64,000 bases of DNA from Tiliqua scincoides (GCF_035046505.1 NC_089830.1:8856315-8920314), one strand, 5' to 3'; counted from the first letter of the stretch, positions 56,001 through 64,000 are shown. Made by a program: numbers and translations. The notes: generated by a model from the sequence alone, not told the origin.

Positions 56001-57559
56001 TGTGCACAGGATGGCAGCCCTAGTCAGGACCCATGAGAGGGGGGTAAAGGGGGTAATCTTTACCAGAGCCCAGGCTCAAAAAGGGAGCCCAGGAGCCAAA
56101 GGAGGGAACTCAGAAATTTCCTGGGATCTTACATTTTCTAATGTCACCCAAACTCTCTAACTCTGTGGGATGCCTGGGTATGCAGTGGCAGCTGCTGCTG
56201 CAAGCTACTGCATACATGGCACTCCTTAACACAGTGTCAGATCTGGGAGGAAACTGGCCTGCTGCAGTAGCTCTTTGGCTTGTGCCAGGAAGGAATGTAT
56301 AGGAGTCAGGGACACAGTTGCAGGACAACTACAGCTGCTGCAGAAGTCCTGTTTCGGTGCAAACAGGACACTTTCTATCCTAGTCTGAGTCTAAATACAA
56401 CGATACTAATTTTCTGCAGTGATCTGCTGTATTTGAAAGACTTTAGAGAGATTTAGGAGTGTGTCCAGTTTTCCATATCAATCTCAGTGTTTCCCAAACA
56501 TTTTAACACTGGGACCCACTTTTTAAAATTCTCTTGGGTTCACAACAATATTTTATTTATTTCTTTATAAGTAATGATAACCAGAAAAAAGACCCTCACA
56601 CTGTATCTCTCTATATTTACACATGCTTGCAAACTGCAGGAGCAGAGCTCTTTGCAGGGCAGTCAGCAGCTACAGTATCTGATTTTTCAAGTCAAGTCAA
56701 CCTTTATTAGGCATAAACATTTAGTAGGTGAAGACTCTGTACGGAAACCGTAAAGAGATATCTGATTTTTGTATAGCCTCAGGGCTTGAGGAAATGAGTT
56801 ATCTGATCTTGCCATCACCCACCTTTTCATTGGATGCTCTGCTACGCTGGTACAGGACCCACTAAAAATCAGGTTGTGACCCACTAGTTTCACTAGTGGA
56901 ACCTCTGTAGGAACCTCTGTAGGAACCTCTGTATCTAATTGTATAGACACTGCAGGCAGGTAGACCTGGGCTCTGCAATGGGAAGCCCGGTAGACCTGAG
57001 CTCCAAAGACTCTTCCTGCTGTTGTCACCCTCCCCCTGCTGTTTTGCCCCCTGCCCACCCTGGTCAACACCCACCCTGCCCTGCTCTGCCCCCTCCCCAC
57101 CCCTGCTCTGCCCACCCTTGTCACCACTCTCCCCCCACTCTGTTTCACCTCCTCCCCTCCCCCTTTAGGAAAAGGCCCCAAAGATACTCTGCCCCCCCCC
57201 GACCCAATGCCTCGTAGCCCTGGTGGGTTTCGAGGAGAAGTGGGGGGCACAGAAGCTGGTCAGGATCCCTTGGGGGGACCCAAGGAGGAGCACCCCAGCT
57301 TCTTGGGGACAACAGCGCAGGGGGCCCACAGAGGGGGGAGGCCTCGGGGGGGGCCCCACAGAGGGGGGAGGATCCACAGAAGGGGGGAGAACCCACAGAG
57401 GAGGGAGGCCTCGGGGGAGGCCCGCAGAGGGGGGCCACAAGGGGGGCACCCGACCCCCCTCACCGTGGACTTGCGAGTGAGCATCTCCTTCACCATGACG
57501 TCCATCAGACGCTCGCGCTCCTCGTGGTAGCGACGCTGCTGCTCCAGGATGGTCTCCAT
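44016..57559 (-). CDS. SF3A3: SF3A3 (SF3a60), splicing factor 3a subunit 3, complete
   Basis: The 60-kDa subunit of the SF3a complex, which joins the U2 snRNP and is needed for pre-spliceosome assembly in the nucleus (known). Seventeen coding exons sum to 1506 bases, 501 residues, equal to the human length as I recall it. Reading phases agree at every junction. N terminus [20 protein letters not shown]; a SAP-like helix pair in exons 10-11 (residues about 254-288, [17 protein letters not shown]); an acidic patch [20 protein letters not shown] around residue 360; and a matrin-type C2H2 zinc finger [19 protein letters not shown] completed by EWRHAHG (about 405-437). C terminus [13 protein letters not shown]. 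It looks intact and under strong constraint. A CpG-rich promoter lies just upstream and a LINE sits antisense in intron 9. Confidence 0.98.
44570..44850 (+). mobile_element. Old CR1-type LINE 3' end
   Basis: Diverged CR1 order: a glycine/arginine-less coding remnant, then CAGGTTCAGAAGCAGCCTGC, GGCATCTGCTTGGCCACTAC, GGAAGCTGGACTTGATGG and CAGCAGGGCTCTTCTTATG. Confidence 0.75.
45139..45214. repeat. Palindromic short repeat (CAATCCTAT family)
   Basis: GCCCAGTCCTATCCACACTT, GGGAGTAAGCCCCATTGAC and CATGCATAGGATTGGGCTG. Confidence 0.75.
45392..45447 (-). CDS. SF3A3: SF3A3 exon 16
   Basis: Encodes [19 protein letters not shown]; acceptor GTTACAG, donor GTAAGC. Confidence 0.96.
45815..45905 (-). 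CDS. SF3A3: SF3A3 exon 15
   Basis: Encodes [20 protein letters not shown], then [10 protein letters not shown]; holds the second half of the zinc finger. Confidence 0.97.
46117..46421. mobile_element. hAT-like element, sister of 30602-31126
   Basis: CAGTGGGCCGAATAGCATTC at the left and GTGGGTCGCATCCAGTCC at the right, with AGAGCCCAATTATC inside, in inverted orientation to the sister copy. Confidence 0.65.
46705..46815 (-). CDS. SF3A3: SF3A3 exon 14 (zinc finger)
   Basis: Encodes [17 protein letters not shown], then [21 protein letters not shown] poly-C run just past the donor (plus strand 46690-46700) makes a poly-G tract at the intron start. Confidence 0.97.
46915..47079 (-). CDS. SF3A3: SF3A3 exon 13 (acidic patch)
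   Basis: Encodes [20 protein letters not shown], the acidic run, then [15 protein letters not shown]. Confidence 0.97.
47165..47234 (-). CDS. SF3A3: SF3A3 exon 12
   Basis: Encodes [20 protein letters not shown], then ILG. Confidence 0.97.
47416..47523 (-). CDS. SF3A3: SF3A3 exon 11
   Basis: Encodes [20 protein letters not shown], then [15 protein letters not shown]. Confidence 0.97.
47717..47784 (-). CDS. SF3A3: SF3A3 exon 10 (SAP-like segment)
   Basis: Encodes [20 protein letters not shown], then CGG. A 5.2-kb intron separates it from exon 9. Confidence 0.96.
48300..49320 (+). mobile_element. Non-LTR LINE, reverse transcriptase part, antisense in SF3A3 intron 9
   Basis: Broken plus-strand frames encode [26 protein letters not shown]-type and [11 protein letters not shown]-type motifs, then [20 protein letters not shown] and [16 protein letters not shown], the YADD active-site block of reverse transcriptase. 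The clade is not CR1; R4- or Vingi/I-like is a guess. The frame has several stops and shifts. Confidence 0.8.
49330..49660. repeat. Insertion between the LINE halves, unclassified
   Basis: GGGGCCACTAGCGGTCAGGG and GC-rich sequence unrelated to the LINE; probably a transposon interrupting it. Confidence 0.4.
49660..50400. repeat. Cluster of palindromic short repeats with C/T-rich spacer
   Basis: Copies at 49660-49705, 49707-49790 (CTACTCAGAAGTAAGTTCCA, CAATGGGGCTTACTCCCAGG) and a diverged one at 50327-50395, with a pyrimidine-rich spacer between. Confidence 0.6.
50893..51240 (+). repeat. tRNA-derived SINE, ~345 bp, near full length
   Basis: Head CTGGTCTAGAGGGTAGAGCC (box A) and CGCCAGTTCGAGGCC (box B) about 60 bases apart, then the body AGCTGACAAGCTGAAGCCGA, a 3' part with TAAACCGCCTTGAATAAAG and a terminal TTATTA-type repeat. 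Confidence 0.8.
51550..52740 (+). mobile_element. Non-LTR LINE, C-terminal part and 3' end (same insertion as 48300-49320)
   Basis: Plus-strand remnants: [55 protein letters not shown], then a cysteine-rich end [20 protein letters not shown]. The 3' end reads TTATGCCAATAAAGGTTCC. It continues the order of the first part after the intervening repeats. Confidence 0.78.
52999..53067 (-). CDS. SF3A3: SF3A3 exon 9
   Basis: Encodes [20 protein letters not shown], then SWE; donor GTTTGT is weaker than the others. Confidence 0.96.
53242..53380 (-). CDS. SF3A3: SF3A3 exon 8
   Basis: Encodes [20 protein letters not shown], then [20 protein letters not shown] and TFPGWP. Confidence 0.97.
53795..53877 (-). 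CDS. SF3A3: SF3A3 exon 7
   Basis: Encodes [20 protein letters not shown], then RKNAEYR. Confidence 0.97.
54075..54166 (-). CDS. SF3A3: SF3A3 exon 6
   Basis: Encodes [20 protein letters not shown], then [10 protein letters not shown]. Confidence 0.97.
54352..54424 (-). CDS. SF3A3: SF3A3 exon 5
   Basis: Encodes [20 protein letters not shown], then EEAQ. Confidence 0.97.
54954..55059 (-). CDS. SF3A3: SF3A3 exon 4
   Basis: Encodes [20 protein letters not shown], then [15 protein letters not shown]. Confidence 0.97.
55345..55397 (-). CDS. SF3A3: SF3A3 exon 3
   Basis: Encodes [18 protein letters not shown]. Confidence 0.97.
55532..55579 (-). CDS. SF3A3: SF3A3 exon 2
   Basis: Encodes [19 protein letters not shown]1 end begins only about 30 bases upstream in intron 1. 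Confidence 0.97.
55612..55918 (+). mobile_element. CR1-type LINE 3' end in SF3A3 intron 1
   Basis: GTCTGTGGAATTTCATGCC, CAACTTCCTGGTTTTAGAAG and TTGTCTTATGTTCTTAAG in CR1 order, antisense to SF3A3. Confidence 0.85.
55934..56022. repeat. Palindromic short repeat (CAATCCTAT family)
   Basis: CTACTCAGAAATAAATCCCA, GGGGTTGACTCCCAG and GTGCACAGGATGGCAGCC. Confidence 0.7.
56487..56904. mobile_element. hAT-like element, degraded
   Basis: CAGTGTTTCCCAAACATTTT at the left and AGGTTGTGACCCACTAG at the right, resembling the CAGTGGTTCCCAAAC type; the right end has decayed. A 14-base unit repeats about three times just after it (56907-56935). Confidence 0.5.
57290..57446. repeat. G-rich minisatellite in SF3A3 intron 1
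   Basis: A motif like CCACAGAGGGGGGAGGCCTC recurs about four to five times with many G runs on the plus strand, ending 18 bases from the exon 1 donor. Confidence 0.8.
57464..57559 (-). CDS. SF3A3: SF3A3 exon 1 (start codon)
   Basis: ATG at 57559 after a GCC-repeat leader (CCGCCGCCGCC on the coding strand) opens [20 protein letters not shown], then [12 protein letters not shown]; donor GTGAGG. Confidence 0.97.
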
Positions 57560-57810
57560 GGCGGCGGCGGAAGACAGCCCAGAAGAGACGAGACCGGAAG
57601 CGGGTCCCTCCAGAAACCAGAAATCGTCCGTCCTCCCGCCGCTCCCCCTCACCCTGCCTCCCCGTGCCCACGCAACTAGAGTTCCGTCGTCGCCGTACGC
57701 ATGCGCAGTGGGTCTCTGGAGTACATGCAGGGTGCGCGTGCGCGGCGGGCAGCCCAGGCATAGACTGTGCAAGGCTAGACTCCCGCTTGCGTGGATCACG
57801 TGATGTTTGG
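57560..57810 (-). promoter_or_regulatory. SF3A3: SF3A3 promoter, CpG-rich, TATA-less
   Basis: Contains an ETS-type ACCGGAAGC (57593-57601), an NRF1-type CGCATGCGCA (57698-57707) and a TCACGTGA E-box (57796-57803), the usual equipment of a housekeeping promoter. A palindromic repeat starts right behind it at about 57826. Confidence 0.7.
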
Positions 57811-57825
57811 ACGTGAGTTTTAGAG

Positions 57826-57962
57826 CCCGGCCTATGCAGTATCTACTCAGAAGCAAGTCCCATGAGAGTCAATGGGGCTTGCTCCCTTGTGAATGTGGGT
57901 AATACCTTCACACTTACCTGGGAGTAAGCCCCATTGACTTGCTTCTGAGTAGGCCTTGCATG
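57826..57962. repeat. Two fused palindromic short repeats at the SF3A3 promoter edge
   Basis: CTACTCAGAAGCAAGTCCCA .. CAATGGGGCTTGCTCCC, then TTACCTGGGAGTAAGCCCCA .. GCTTCTGAGTAGGCC, a head-to-head pair. Confidence 0.75.
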
Positions 57963-58059
57963 GCCTGGGCTCTTCCCGAGGCTCTGTCTACAGGTACTTG
58001 CAGACTGCAGAGGCGGAGCTCTTTGCAGTGTCATTAGCAGCTACAGTATCTGAATTCTC

Positions 58060-58145
58060 AGTAGCCTCAGGGTCATCTGATCTTCCCATCAACCTTTGGT
58101 GACCCACAAGTGGGTCCTGACCCACAGTTTGGGAACCACAGCAGT
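58060..58145. mobile_element. hAT-like element end
   Basis: GTGACCCACAAGTGGGTCCT and CCCACAGTTTGGGAACCACA, a degraded right terminus. Confidence 0.5.
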
Positions 58146-58272
58146 AGTGGGTTTCACATTACTGCTCCTCCCAAGTGGAGCTGATATAGTATTGGATGGT
58201 GATGATGAAGAAAATGATGAAGAAGAAGCACTCTACATGAAAAATGCCTTTCTTCCAAGTTACCACCACTCT

Positions 58273-58470
58273 TCTTAGTTGGCAGCCTTCAGTCTCGGAA
58301 GACTCTGGTATCATGCTCTGAGTGGTGGTTCCGGCACAGCGTCTAGTGTGGCTGAAAAGGCTGATTCGGGAGTGACAATCCCTTCCACACTGGGAGCAAG
58401 TGCAGTCTGTCCCTGGTCTGTCTCCCTGCCTTCCTTCTTTGCCTCTTTGCCTCAGTCTGTTCTCTCCCAC
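58273..58470 (-). mobile_element. 3' end fragment of the zinc-finger-type LINE
   Basis: The minus strand has GDRPGTDCTCSQCGRDCHSR and then the AGACTGAAGGCTGCCAA tail, matching 62966-63660. Confidence 0.8.
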
Positions 58471-58554
58471 CGTCGGAAGCAGCCCCTGGCATCACGCTCT
58501 ATACCAATCGAGTGAAGACTTATAACCGGTAAACTGCTGCTTCCCGTGTTGTGC

Positions 58555-58868
58555 CGACGCTGTATAGCAAAGTTGGAATGTCCTCTCTAATGCGCGGTCG
58601 CAGGAGTTGCTAGAATGTGACTGTGTACAGCTGCGAACTGCCTCAGGGACTCCAGCTCCGGATTTTGCCTCGAGGTTGACTCCTGAAGCCTTTTCCACAA
58701 CTGGATATAGCCACAAGGCAGTGGAGGTTTGAGGTCAGAGTTTCCTTCTCTTAGATGAGCTGCCTTCCCAGGCTGACGAGTCCCATCTACTCGGTGGCTG
58801 TCTGGTCGCCTCTTATGACAAGTACAGCCAAGCTGAGGGCCTGTTCTTATCGCCAGCCCCCAGGGGAT
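58555..58868. repeat. LINE-tailed short element, partial copy
   Basis: Shares GTCGCAGGAGTTGC, TGAACTGCCTCAGGGACTCC-type, TTTTGCCTCGAGGTTGACT and AGTACAGCCAAGCTGAGGGC with 60950-61410, but lacks the tail part. Confidence 0.75.
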
Positions 58869-59091
58869 GATGCAGGAAAAAATATGGAACGCTTCACAAA
58901 TTTGCTCGTCATCCTTGCTAATCTCTGTATCATTCCAATTTTAGTATATGTGCTGCTGAAGCAAGCCGAAGTTACTGAAGTTGCCGAAGTTACCACCACA
59001 GGGCACCAGGAAAGGAGGAGCAAACCTCTGGAGGAGAATTTTGCCTTCCCTCTGGTGCCAGCCATGATTCTTACAGAGATTTGGCTGTGGT

Positions 59092-59240
59092 CATAAGAAC
59101 ATAAGAACAGCCCCACTGGATCAGGCCATAGGCCCATCTAGTCCAGCTTCCTGTATCTCACAGCGGCCCACCAAATGCCCCAGGAAGCACACCAGATAAC
59201 AAGAGACCTCATCCTGGTGCTCTCCCTTGCATCTGCTCCA
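59092..59240 (-). mobile_element. CR1-type LINE 3' end, short
   Basis: Left end has the ATAAGAACATAAGAACAGCC terminal repeat, then CTGGATCAGGCCATAGG, as at 37276. Confidence 0.85.
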
Positions 59241-59468
59241 AAGGGCTTTTGCACCTCTGCAGAGCCACAAACAGACCTACAATCCTGGGAGCAAATTCCA
59301 CTGAACATAGTAGGGGCTGAGCATAGAAGAAAGCAGAACACTTCCTTCTGTGTACACATGAACTGCATGTCAGACACCTTCTATATACCTGCATATGAGC
59401 TGTTATTTACATGGTATGGGGGGGGGAAGGGGGAGGTGAATATAAAACACAAAAGGATTCATGCTTCC

Positions 59469-59471
<3 letters not shown>

Positions 59472-59541
<70 letters not shown>
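59472..59541. repeat. (CT)n(TG)n compound microsatellite
   Basis: About 20 CT units and about 14 TG units, uninterrupted. Confidence 0.95.
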
Positions 59542-60140
59542 TGCCTGCTGCTTAGCTCCCCACTATGCATGATGGGGTAAGGGAGAAAAATTACCCCATA
59601 TATGCCCAGAGGCACTCTTGACTTGATTACTATATTACTTTTGTATGTGCAAGGGCTAAGTTTTGGCATTAAAAAGAGCTGCACCCTGAAAGAAGAGAAA
59701 TGCTGTTAGTATTTGGGGAGCAAGGGAGTGAAGGGTTTTCACTGCCCCACCCCCAAGGATATGGTGCTGCCCCCAAGTGGCTAATGCAGAGGTTTCAGTG
59801 CCCTCTTGCCTAAGGGCAAGGAAGTGGTTGGAAGCTCTCCTGTTGGCCAAGAACTCCTGCCACTGAGTCTCTTTCCCAGGCTTGCCCATATATGGTGGGG
59901 AGAGATAGCAGCAGCAGCAGAAAAGCAGCCGGCCTATCTCGAGAACAAAGGGCAGTGCAAGGCTAGAGACAGTCCCTCACTCTGGGGGCTCTTTGGGGGC
60001 ATGTGAGGGCAGATGAAACAGAACCAGGCAGAGCTGAAGGGACTCTTGCTGCAACCAAACAAGAGCGAAGTAACAGCCCTGCCTTGCCTGTTCTCCAAAG
60101 GGAAGGAAACATCCCCTCTCATCCCCAGGAACCACCAAGC

Positions 60141-60456
60141 CAGAGACATAACTTAGGCAGCCTGAGGAGCAGCTGCCTCTGGCAGTATGCAAAGGGGGGG
60201 TGCATGACTAGTTACCGAGGAGGCACTGGTGGTTTGTTCCCCCATTTCTTCTCCTGTGGAAGCTCTCCAAGGAGCTCCTGGGGCAGTGATGTCCTGATGT
60301 CACATGGCATGTGTCACATCACATCTGGGTTCTCCTCAGAACAGGGTGTGCAAAGCCACCTGCGCAGCCTCCTCCTCTGGGGAGAACCTGAAAGTTTCAT
60401 CACATGATGTCATGACATCACCATCTTGGATGCCAGGGCAGTACATTACGCCTCTG
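60141..60456 (+). mobile_element. hAT-like CAGAGGCATAC element, 316 bp, complete
   Basis: CAGAGACATAACTTAGGC to CATTACGCCTCTG with a perfect 8-bp duplication CACCAAGC (60133-60140, 60457-60464). Best copy of the family also seen at 25299 and 32707. The 59.55-60.13 kb stretch before it shows no gene. Confidence 0.9.
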
Positions 60457-60949
60457 CACCAAGCAACCAGCAATGGATATCTTTTGGGTACATGCTGCTC
60501 TCCCTGAGCACATGCTCTGCCCCAGAAATATGGGCAACCTCTGCCTACAGTCCCTTGCCTGCCTTTTTCTGTCTGCCCCTGCTCCTGGCACTGGCTGGTT
60601 AACAAGAGAGCATGAGACGGGGGCCTTCTCTGGTGAGGGAGAAATATTTAATATTTCCACATCCTCTTCCTTGATGCAGACCAGCTGCTGCTGTCCCTCC
60701 CTGGCTCCCAGCATGTGCAATCCAAGAGGCCTGCTCTAGCACACTAAGAATTATAGATGAGGTCTGCTGCTCCCAGGAGGGTCATTCTCTGCCAGGTCTG
60801 AACTGAACTCAAATGGGGGAATATGGGGTGGGGGAGCTGTCTTGGCTACCCAGACAGCCTTTCTCCAGTGGGCCCTAGCCTTGGAACAGGTTGTAGTCCA
60901 GTGGTTTGTGGGCAAGGTCAGGTCAGTGCTCACTTTGGGGCCATAATGT

Positions 60950-61410
60950 TGGCATTCTTCAGTCTCGGAAGACTATGGTATCGCGCTCTGAATAGTGTTC
61001 TGGAACAGAGTGTCCTCTCCAGTGCGCGAAGCCTGGGTAAAGTAGGATAGACTATTACCCATGCAGCAAATCCCCCCCTCTCCACATCGCTGAAATGGTC
61101 CAATGGAAAGGCAGAGGCCAATATGGTTGGTTCCAGCGGCGTCGCAGGAGTTGCCAGAACATGACTGTGTTCAGCCATGAACTGCCTCAGGGACTCCGGC
61201 TATGGATTTTGCCTCGAGGTTGACTACTGAAGCCTTTTCCATAACTGGATGTAGCCACAAGGCAGTGGAGGTTTGGGATCAGGGTTTTTTTTCTCTCAGA
61301 TGAGCTGCCTTCCCAGGCTGATGAGTCCCATCTACCCGGTGGCTGTTTAGTCGCCTCTTACGACAAGTACAGCCAAGCTGAGGGCCTATTCTTATCCCCA
61401 GCCCCCAGGG
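60950..61410 (-). repeat. LINE-tailed short element, ~460 bp, near full length
   Basis: The right end (5' on the minus strand) has a GGGGATAAGAATAGGCCCTC start, followed by the body shared with 58555-58868. The left end carries the GCGCGATACCATAGTCTTCC ... GAC tail of the zinc-finger LINE and the 5S SINE. Looks like a non-autonomous retroposon mobilised by that LINE. Confidence 0.75.
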
Positions 61411-61429
61411 CTGGGGTCCGCAACCTGCC

Positions 61430-61710
61430 ATTCTGGAGCCACAAGCGGCTCTTTCAGCCTTCTCCTGCGGCTCCCTGCGGGGCCAAGCCGTGGGGGGAGG
61501 GGCACGCTCCTCCTGTGAAGCAGCCGCTGCTCACCAGCCCGAGCGCACAGGCGCAGCTCCCTCACCTCCTGCGGCTGCGCCCCATAGGAGAGGGCATGAA
61601 CGGCTGGCGGAGCAGCTCCTGCCCAAACAGCCCGCAACGCCGCCGCCACCGCATGTTCCCTCCCGCCCGAGCCACAGCCCCAGCCGCCTGCCCGTGTAGG
61701 GGATGGTGCA
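61430..61710. other. GC-rich stretch without recognisable gene
   Basis: CpG content is raised and both strands have open frames, but no conserved protein or good splice context was seen. It may be a decayed repeat or a small CpG island; the 'GTGGCTCCAGAATGGCAGG' left end reads like a hAT-type terminus. Confidence 0.35.
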
Positions 61711-61787
61711 TAAACGAATCTGACCCCATGGAGCCAAGGCAAAAGCAAGCAATTGAGTGCAGCTGCTCTGTCCTCCTCCCAAGCTCA

Positions 61788-61864
61788 GGGCACAATCCTG
61801 TGCATCTCCTCAGAAGTAAGTCCCATTGTGCTTGCTCCCAGGAAAGTGTGCACAGGATTACAGC
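61788..61864. repeat. Palindromic short repeat (CAATCCTAT family)
   Basis: GCACAATCCTGTGCATCTCC, AGAAGTAAGTCCCATTGT and GTGTGCACAGGATTACAGCC. Confidence 0.75.
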
Positions 61865-62375
61865 CTTCAAGCTCCCCACTCAGCATCCTCCGTCACTCAC
61901 TCACACTCTCACTGCCCCATTTCCTTCACTTGGAAACTTGAAGGGGGTTTGGAGACCCCTGCACCAGATGGTATTCTGTATATGTTTGTATACTGTATGT
62001 GTAACATACTGTATATGTAGCACCAAAGCATATTTCATGTTTGGGAAGTAATCACTGTTAGTATGCCTTTTATTTTATGCAGTTTTGAACTCTTAGCTTG
62101 TTTGTTCAGGAGCACCTTTGTAAACAGTGTTAAGTAGTACTAAGTGGTCTTGTTCAGAGGTAGTATTGTGTGGAAAGGCATTTACAGAAGTACAGAAGTA
62201 AATGACAGTAAAGAATGACAGTATCCTTCACAAGCAGTTCACCTGTGCACAATCTAAAACAGTTGTTCTCCAAATGTGGGTCTGGACCTGATTTTTAGTG
62301 GGACCTAGAAGAGGGAAGTGTATTATATAACTGTGACCTACAAGAGGGGAGTGCAAACTATATATGCAGTGTATA

Positions 62376-62515
62376 TATACTCCCCTGGGAGTGAGCCCCG
62401 TTGACTCTACTGGGGCTGACTTCTGAGTAGACAGGGAGAGGAGCCACTCGCAGGCTGCACTCCTGTCCATGCATCCCTGGGATGAAGCCCCGTTGACTCT
62501 ACTGGGGCTGACTTA
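62376..62515. repeat. Two partial palindromic short repeats
   Basis: CCCCTGGGAGTGAGCCCCGT .. GGGGCTGACTTCTGAGTAGA and a second piece at 62470-62515 with CCTGGGATGAAGCCCCGTTG. Confidence 0.65.
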
Positions 62516-62965
62516 CCTTTCCCCCTGTTTTTGCACTGGTATATATGGAGATCTGCCCCCCCCCCCAACTTCCATGTGTTGGTTTTGTGTGCAAGGGGTT
62601 TTGCAATGGTCTTGCTGTGATATCTATATAGAGATCTTCCCTCCCCTGCACCTTCTCCCAGTTTTTGCACTGGTCTGTATAGAGATCTGCTCCCCCCCCC
62701 ACTTATATTGGAAACAGGCGAGCTACCCTGGAGGTGGGGTCCAGCAGGACTGCAGGGCAGAACCAGGGTCATTTGTTGGGGGAAAGGGGAGCTAATTTGC
62801 TTAAAGTGGGCATAATTCTCCAGGCAGAGAATGGCCTTGGAATCAGGCAAAACACCATAGAGGACCAGGCGTCTGAAAACACAGGACAAGAATATATGAC
62901 AAAACTAACTAAAAGCTACAAGAGGGGGCTACATTATAAAAATGGGACCTATAAGAGCATATTGT

Positions 62966-63660
62966 ATTGGCAACCTTCAGTCTCGAAAGACTATGGTATC
63001 GCGCTCTGAAAGGTGGTTCTGGCACAGCGTCTAGTGTGGCTGAAAAGGCCAATCCGGGAGTGACAATCCCTTCCACACCGGGAGCAAGTGCAGTCTGTCC
63101 CTGGTCTGTCTCCCTGGCTATGGGCCTTCCTTCTTTGCCTCTTAGCCTCAGACTGTTGGCAAAGTGTCTCTTCAAACTGGGAAAGGCCATGCTGCACAGC
63201 CTGCCTCCAAGCGGGCCGCTCAGAGGCCAGGGTTTCCCACTTGTTGAGGTCCATCCCTAAGGCCTTCAGATCCCTCTTGCAGATGTCCTTGTATCGCAGC
63301 TGTGGTCTACCTGTAGGGCGCTTTCCTTGCATGAGTTCTCCATAGAGGAGATCCTTTGGGATCCGGCCATCATCCATTCTCACGACATGACCGAGCCAAC
63401 GCAGGCGTCTCTGTTTCAGCAGTGAATACATGCTAGGGATTCCAGCACGTTCCAGGACTGTGTTGTTTGGAACTTTGTCCTGCCAGGTGATGCCGAGGAT
63501 GCGTCGGAGGCAGCGCATGTGGAAAGCGCTCAGTTTCCTCTCCTGTTGTGGGCGAAGAGTCCATGACTCGCTGCAGTACAGAAGTGTACTCAGGACGCAA
63601 GCTCTGTAGACCTGGATCTTGGTATGTTCCGTCAGCTTCTTGTTGGACCAGACTCTATAT
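62966..63660 (-). mobile_element. Non-LTR LINE with C-terminal zinc finger, 3' part (175 open codons)
   Basis: The minus strand from 63518 to 62991 is open: MRCLRRILGITWQDKVPNNT, LKQRRLRWLGHVVRMDDGRI, ERPAWRQAVQHGL and CTCSRCGRDCHSRIGLFSHT. The last is a C-x2-C zinc-finger-like end typical of one group of jockey/RTE-like LINEs. The tail GATACCATAGTCTTTCGAGA and ..CTGAAGGTTGCCAA closes it. 5'-truncated. Confidence 0.85.
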
Positions 63661-63782
63661 GCAGTGTTATCTTCATTTTAGGTGTCAAAAGGGTTTTGTG
63701 GCTCCTGAGGATTTTTTCCCTCTGGAAAATGGGTCCAAATGGCTCTTTGAGTGTTTAAGGTTGCCCCAGGGGATAAGAATAG

Positions 63783-63825
63783 GGGGCCATAGCTCAGTGG
63801 TAAAGCACTGTGACTTTACTTATTT
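63783..63825 (+). repeat. tRNA-derived SINE head fragment
   Basis: GGGGGCCATAGCTCAGTGGT and AAAGCAC match the tRNA-like 5' end of the SINE at 7213-7411; the rest is lost. Confidence 0.65.
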
Positions 63826-63867
63826 CTCAAGGATGTGATCCTGAACGTCTACTCCATTACCTGGCCT

Positions 63868-64000
63868 TCAGTTTGGAGGGCTCCCCAAGGTTCCATCTTG
63901 TCCCCTTTATGCTGCTGAACACCTGCATGAAATAATGGAGTGAAATGGTCCAGAGATGTGGGATGCGGAATCATCAATGTACTGATGACACTAATCACTA
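63868..64000 (+). mobile_element. LINE reverse transcriptase fragment (CR1/L2-like), runs off the right edge
   Basis: GGCTCCCCAAGGTTCCATCT decodes as GSPxGSILSP and is followed by a broken version of the NxxMKxL and YADDT region (TGTACTGATGACACTAAT). Typical of L2/CR1-type reverse transcriptase; degraded. Confidence 0.65.

Noticed and set aside
57165-57856. A 198-residue frame overlapping SF3A3 exon 1 on the minus strand
   Set aside because: Only 96 bases agree with SF3A3; the rest is G/C-rich minisatellite intron and promoter sequence.
1-64000. CRISPR array, bacterial operon or phage content
   Set aside because: No regularly spaced direct repeats with unique spacers and no prokaryotic gene structure; the window is vertebrate DNA throughout.
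57810-64000. FHL3 or another gene upstream of SF3A3, expected from mammalian order
   Set aside because: No LIM-domain cysteine pattern or other conserved exon was seen in either strand; it may lie to the right of the window.

Overview
The window reads as nuclear DNA of a squamate reptile (lizard-like; species not determinable here). The evidence is intron-rich vertebrate genes, CpG-island promoters and a dense mix of CR1-type LINE 3' ends, other non-LTR LINEs, tRNA- and 5S-derived SINEs and many short hAT-like elements with 8-bp target duplications. Everything was read by eye. Family names for host genes rest on remembered protein sequences; repeat family names are tentative.

Three host genes lie head to tail on the minus strand. 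INPP5B (inositol polyphosphate 5-phosphatase) occupies about 1-26.6 kb: ten coding exons from the start codon at 24804 to 970, with the rest of the gene beyond the left edge. Its likely main promoter is the CpG island at 26.05-26.6 kb, and a second CpG island at 11.4-11.7 kb inside its largest intron looks like an alternative promoter. A complete seven-exon gene at 31807-35099 encodes a predicted 265-residue secreted, GPI-anchored protein with two Ly6/uPAR (LU) domains joined by a Thr/Pro-rich stalk; I do not recognise an orthologue. SF3A3 (splicing factor 3a subunit 3) occupies 44016-57559: 17 coding exons summing to 1506 bases, i.e. 501 residues, the length I recall for human SF3A3. INPP5B and SF3A3 are neighbours on the same strand in mammals as I recall; the LU gene between them is the unexpected part.

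The rest is repeats. At 1-26 kb the INPP5B introns carry hAT-like elements, a 5S rRNA-derived SINE (two copies), CR1 3' ends and a large 2.7-kb inverted repeat. At 25.3-31.2 kb there are CR1 3' ends around the CpG island, more hAT-like elements and a 149-bp almost perfect palindrome. At 35.3-43.9 kb lie a longer CR1 fragment, a GC-rich repeat also found at the left edge, and a foldback element. SF3A3 intron 9 holds an interrupted antisense LINE. At 57.8-64 kb I see no gene, only LINE fragments, a LINE-tailed short element, SINE pieces and simple repeats.

The clearest oddities are the lineage-restricted-looking LU gene, the 149-bp palindrome, a CT microsatellite serving as the polypyrimidine tract of an INPP5B exon, and three otherwise unrelated repeat types (LINE, 5S SINE, short element) that share one 3' tail.
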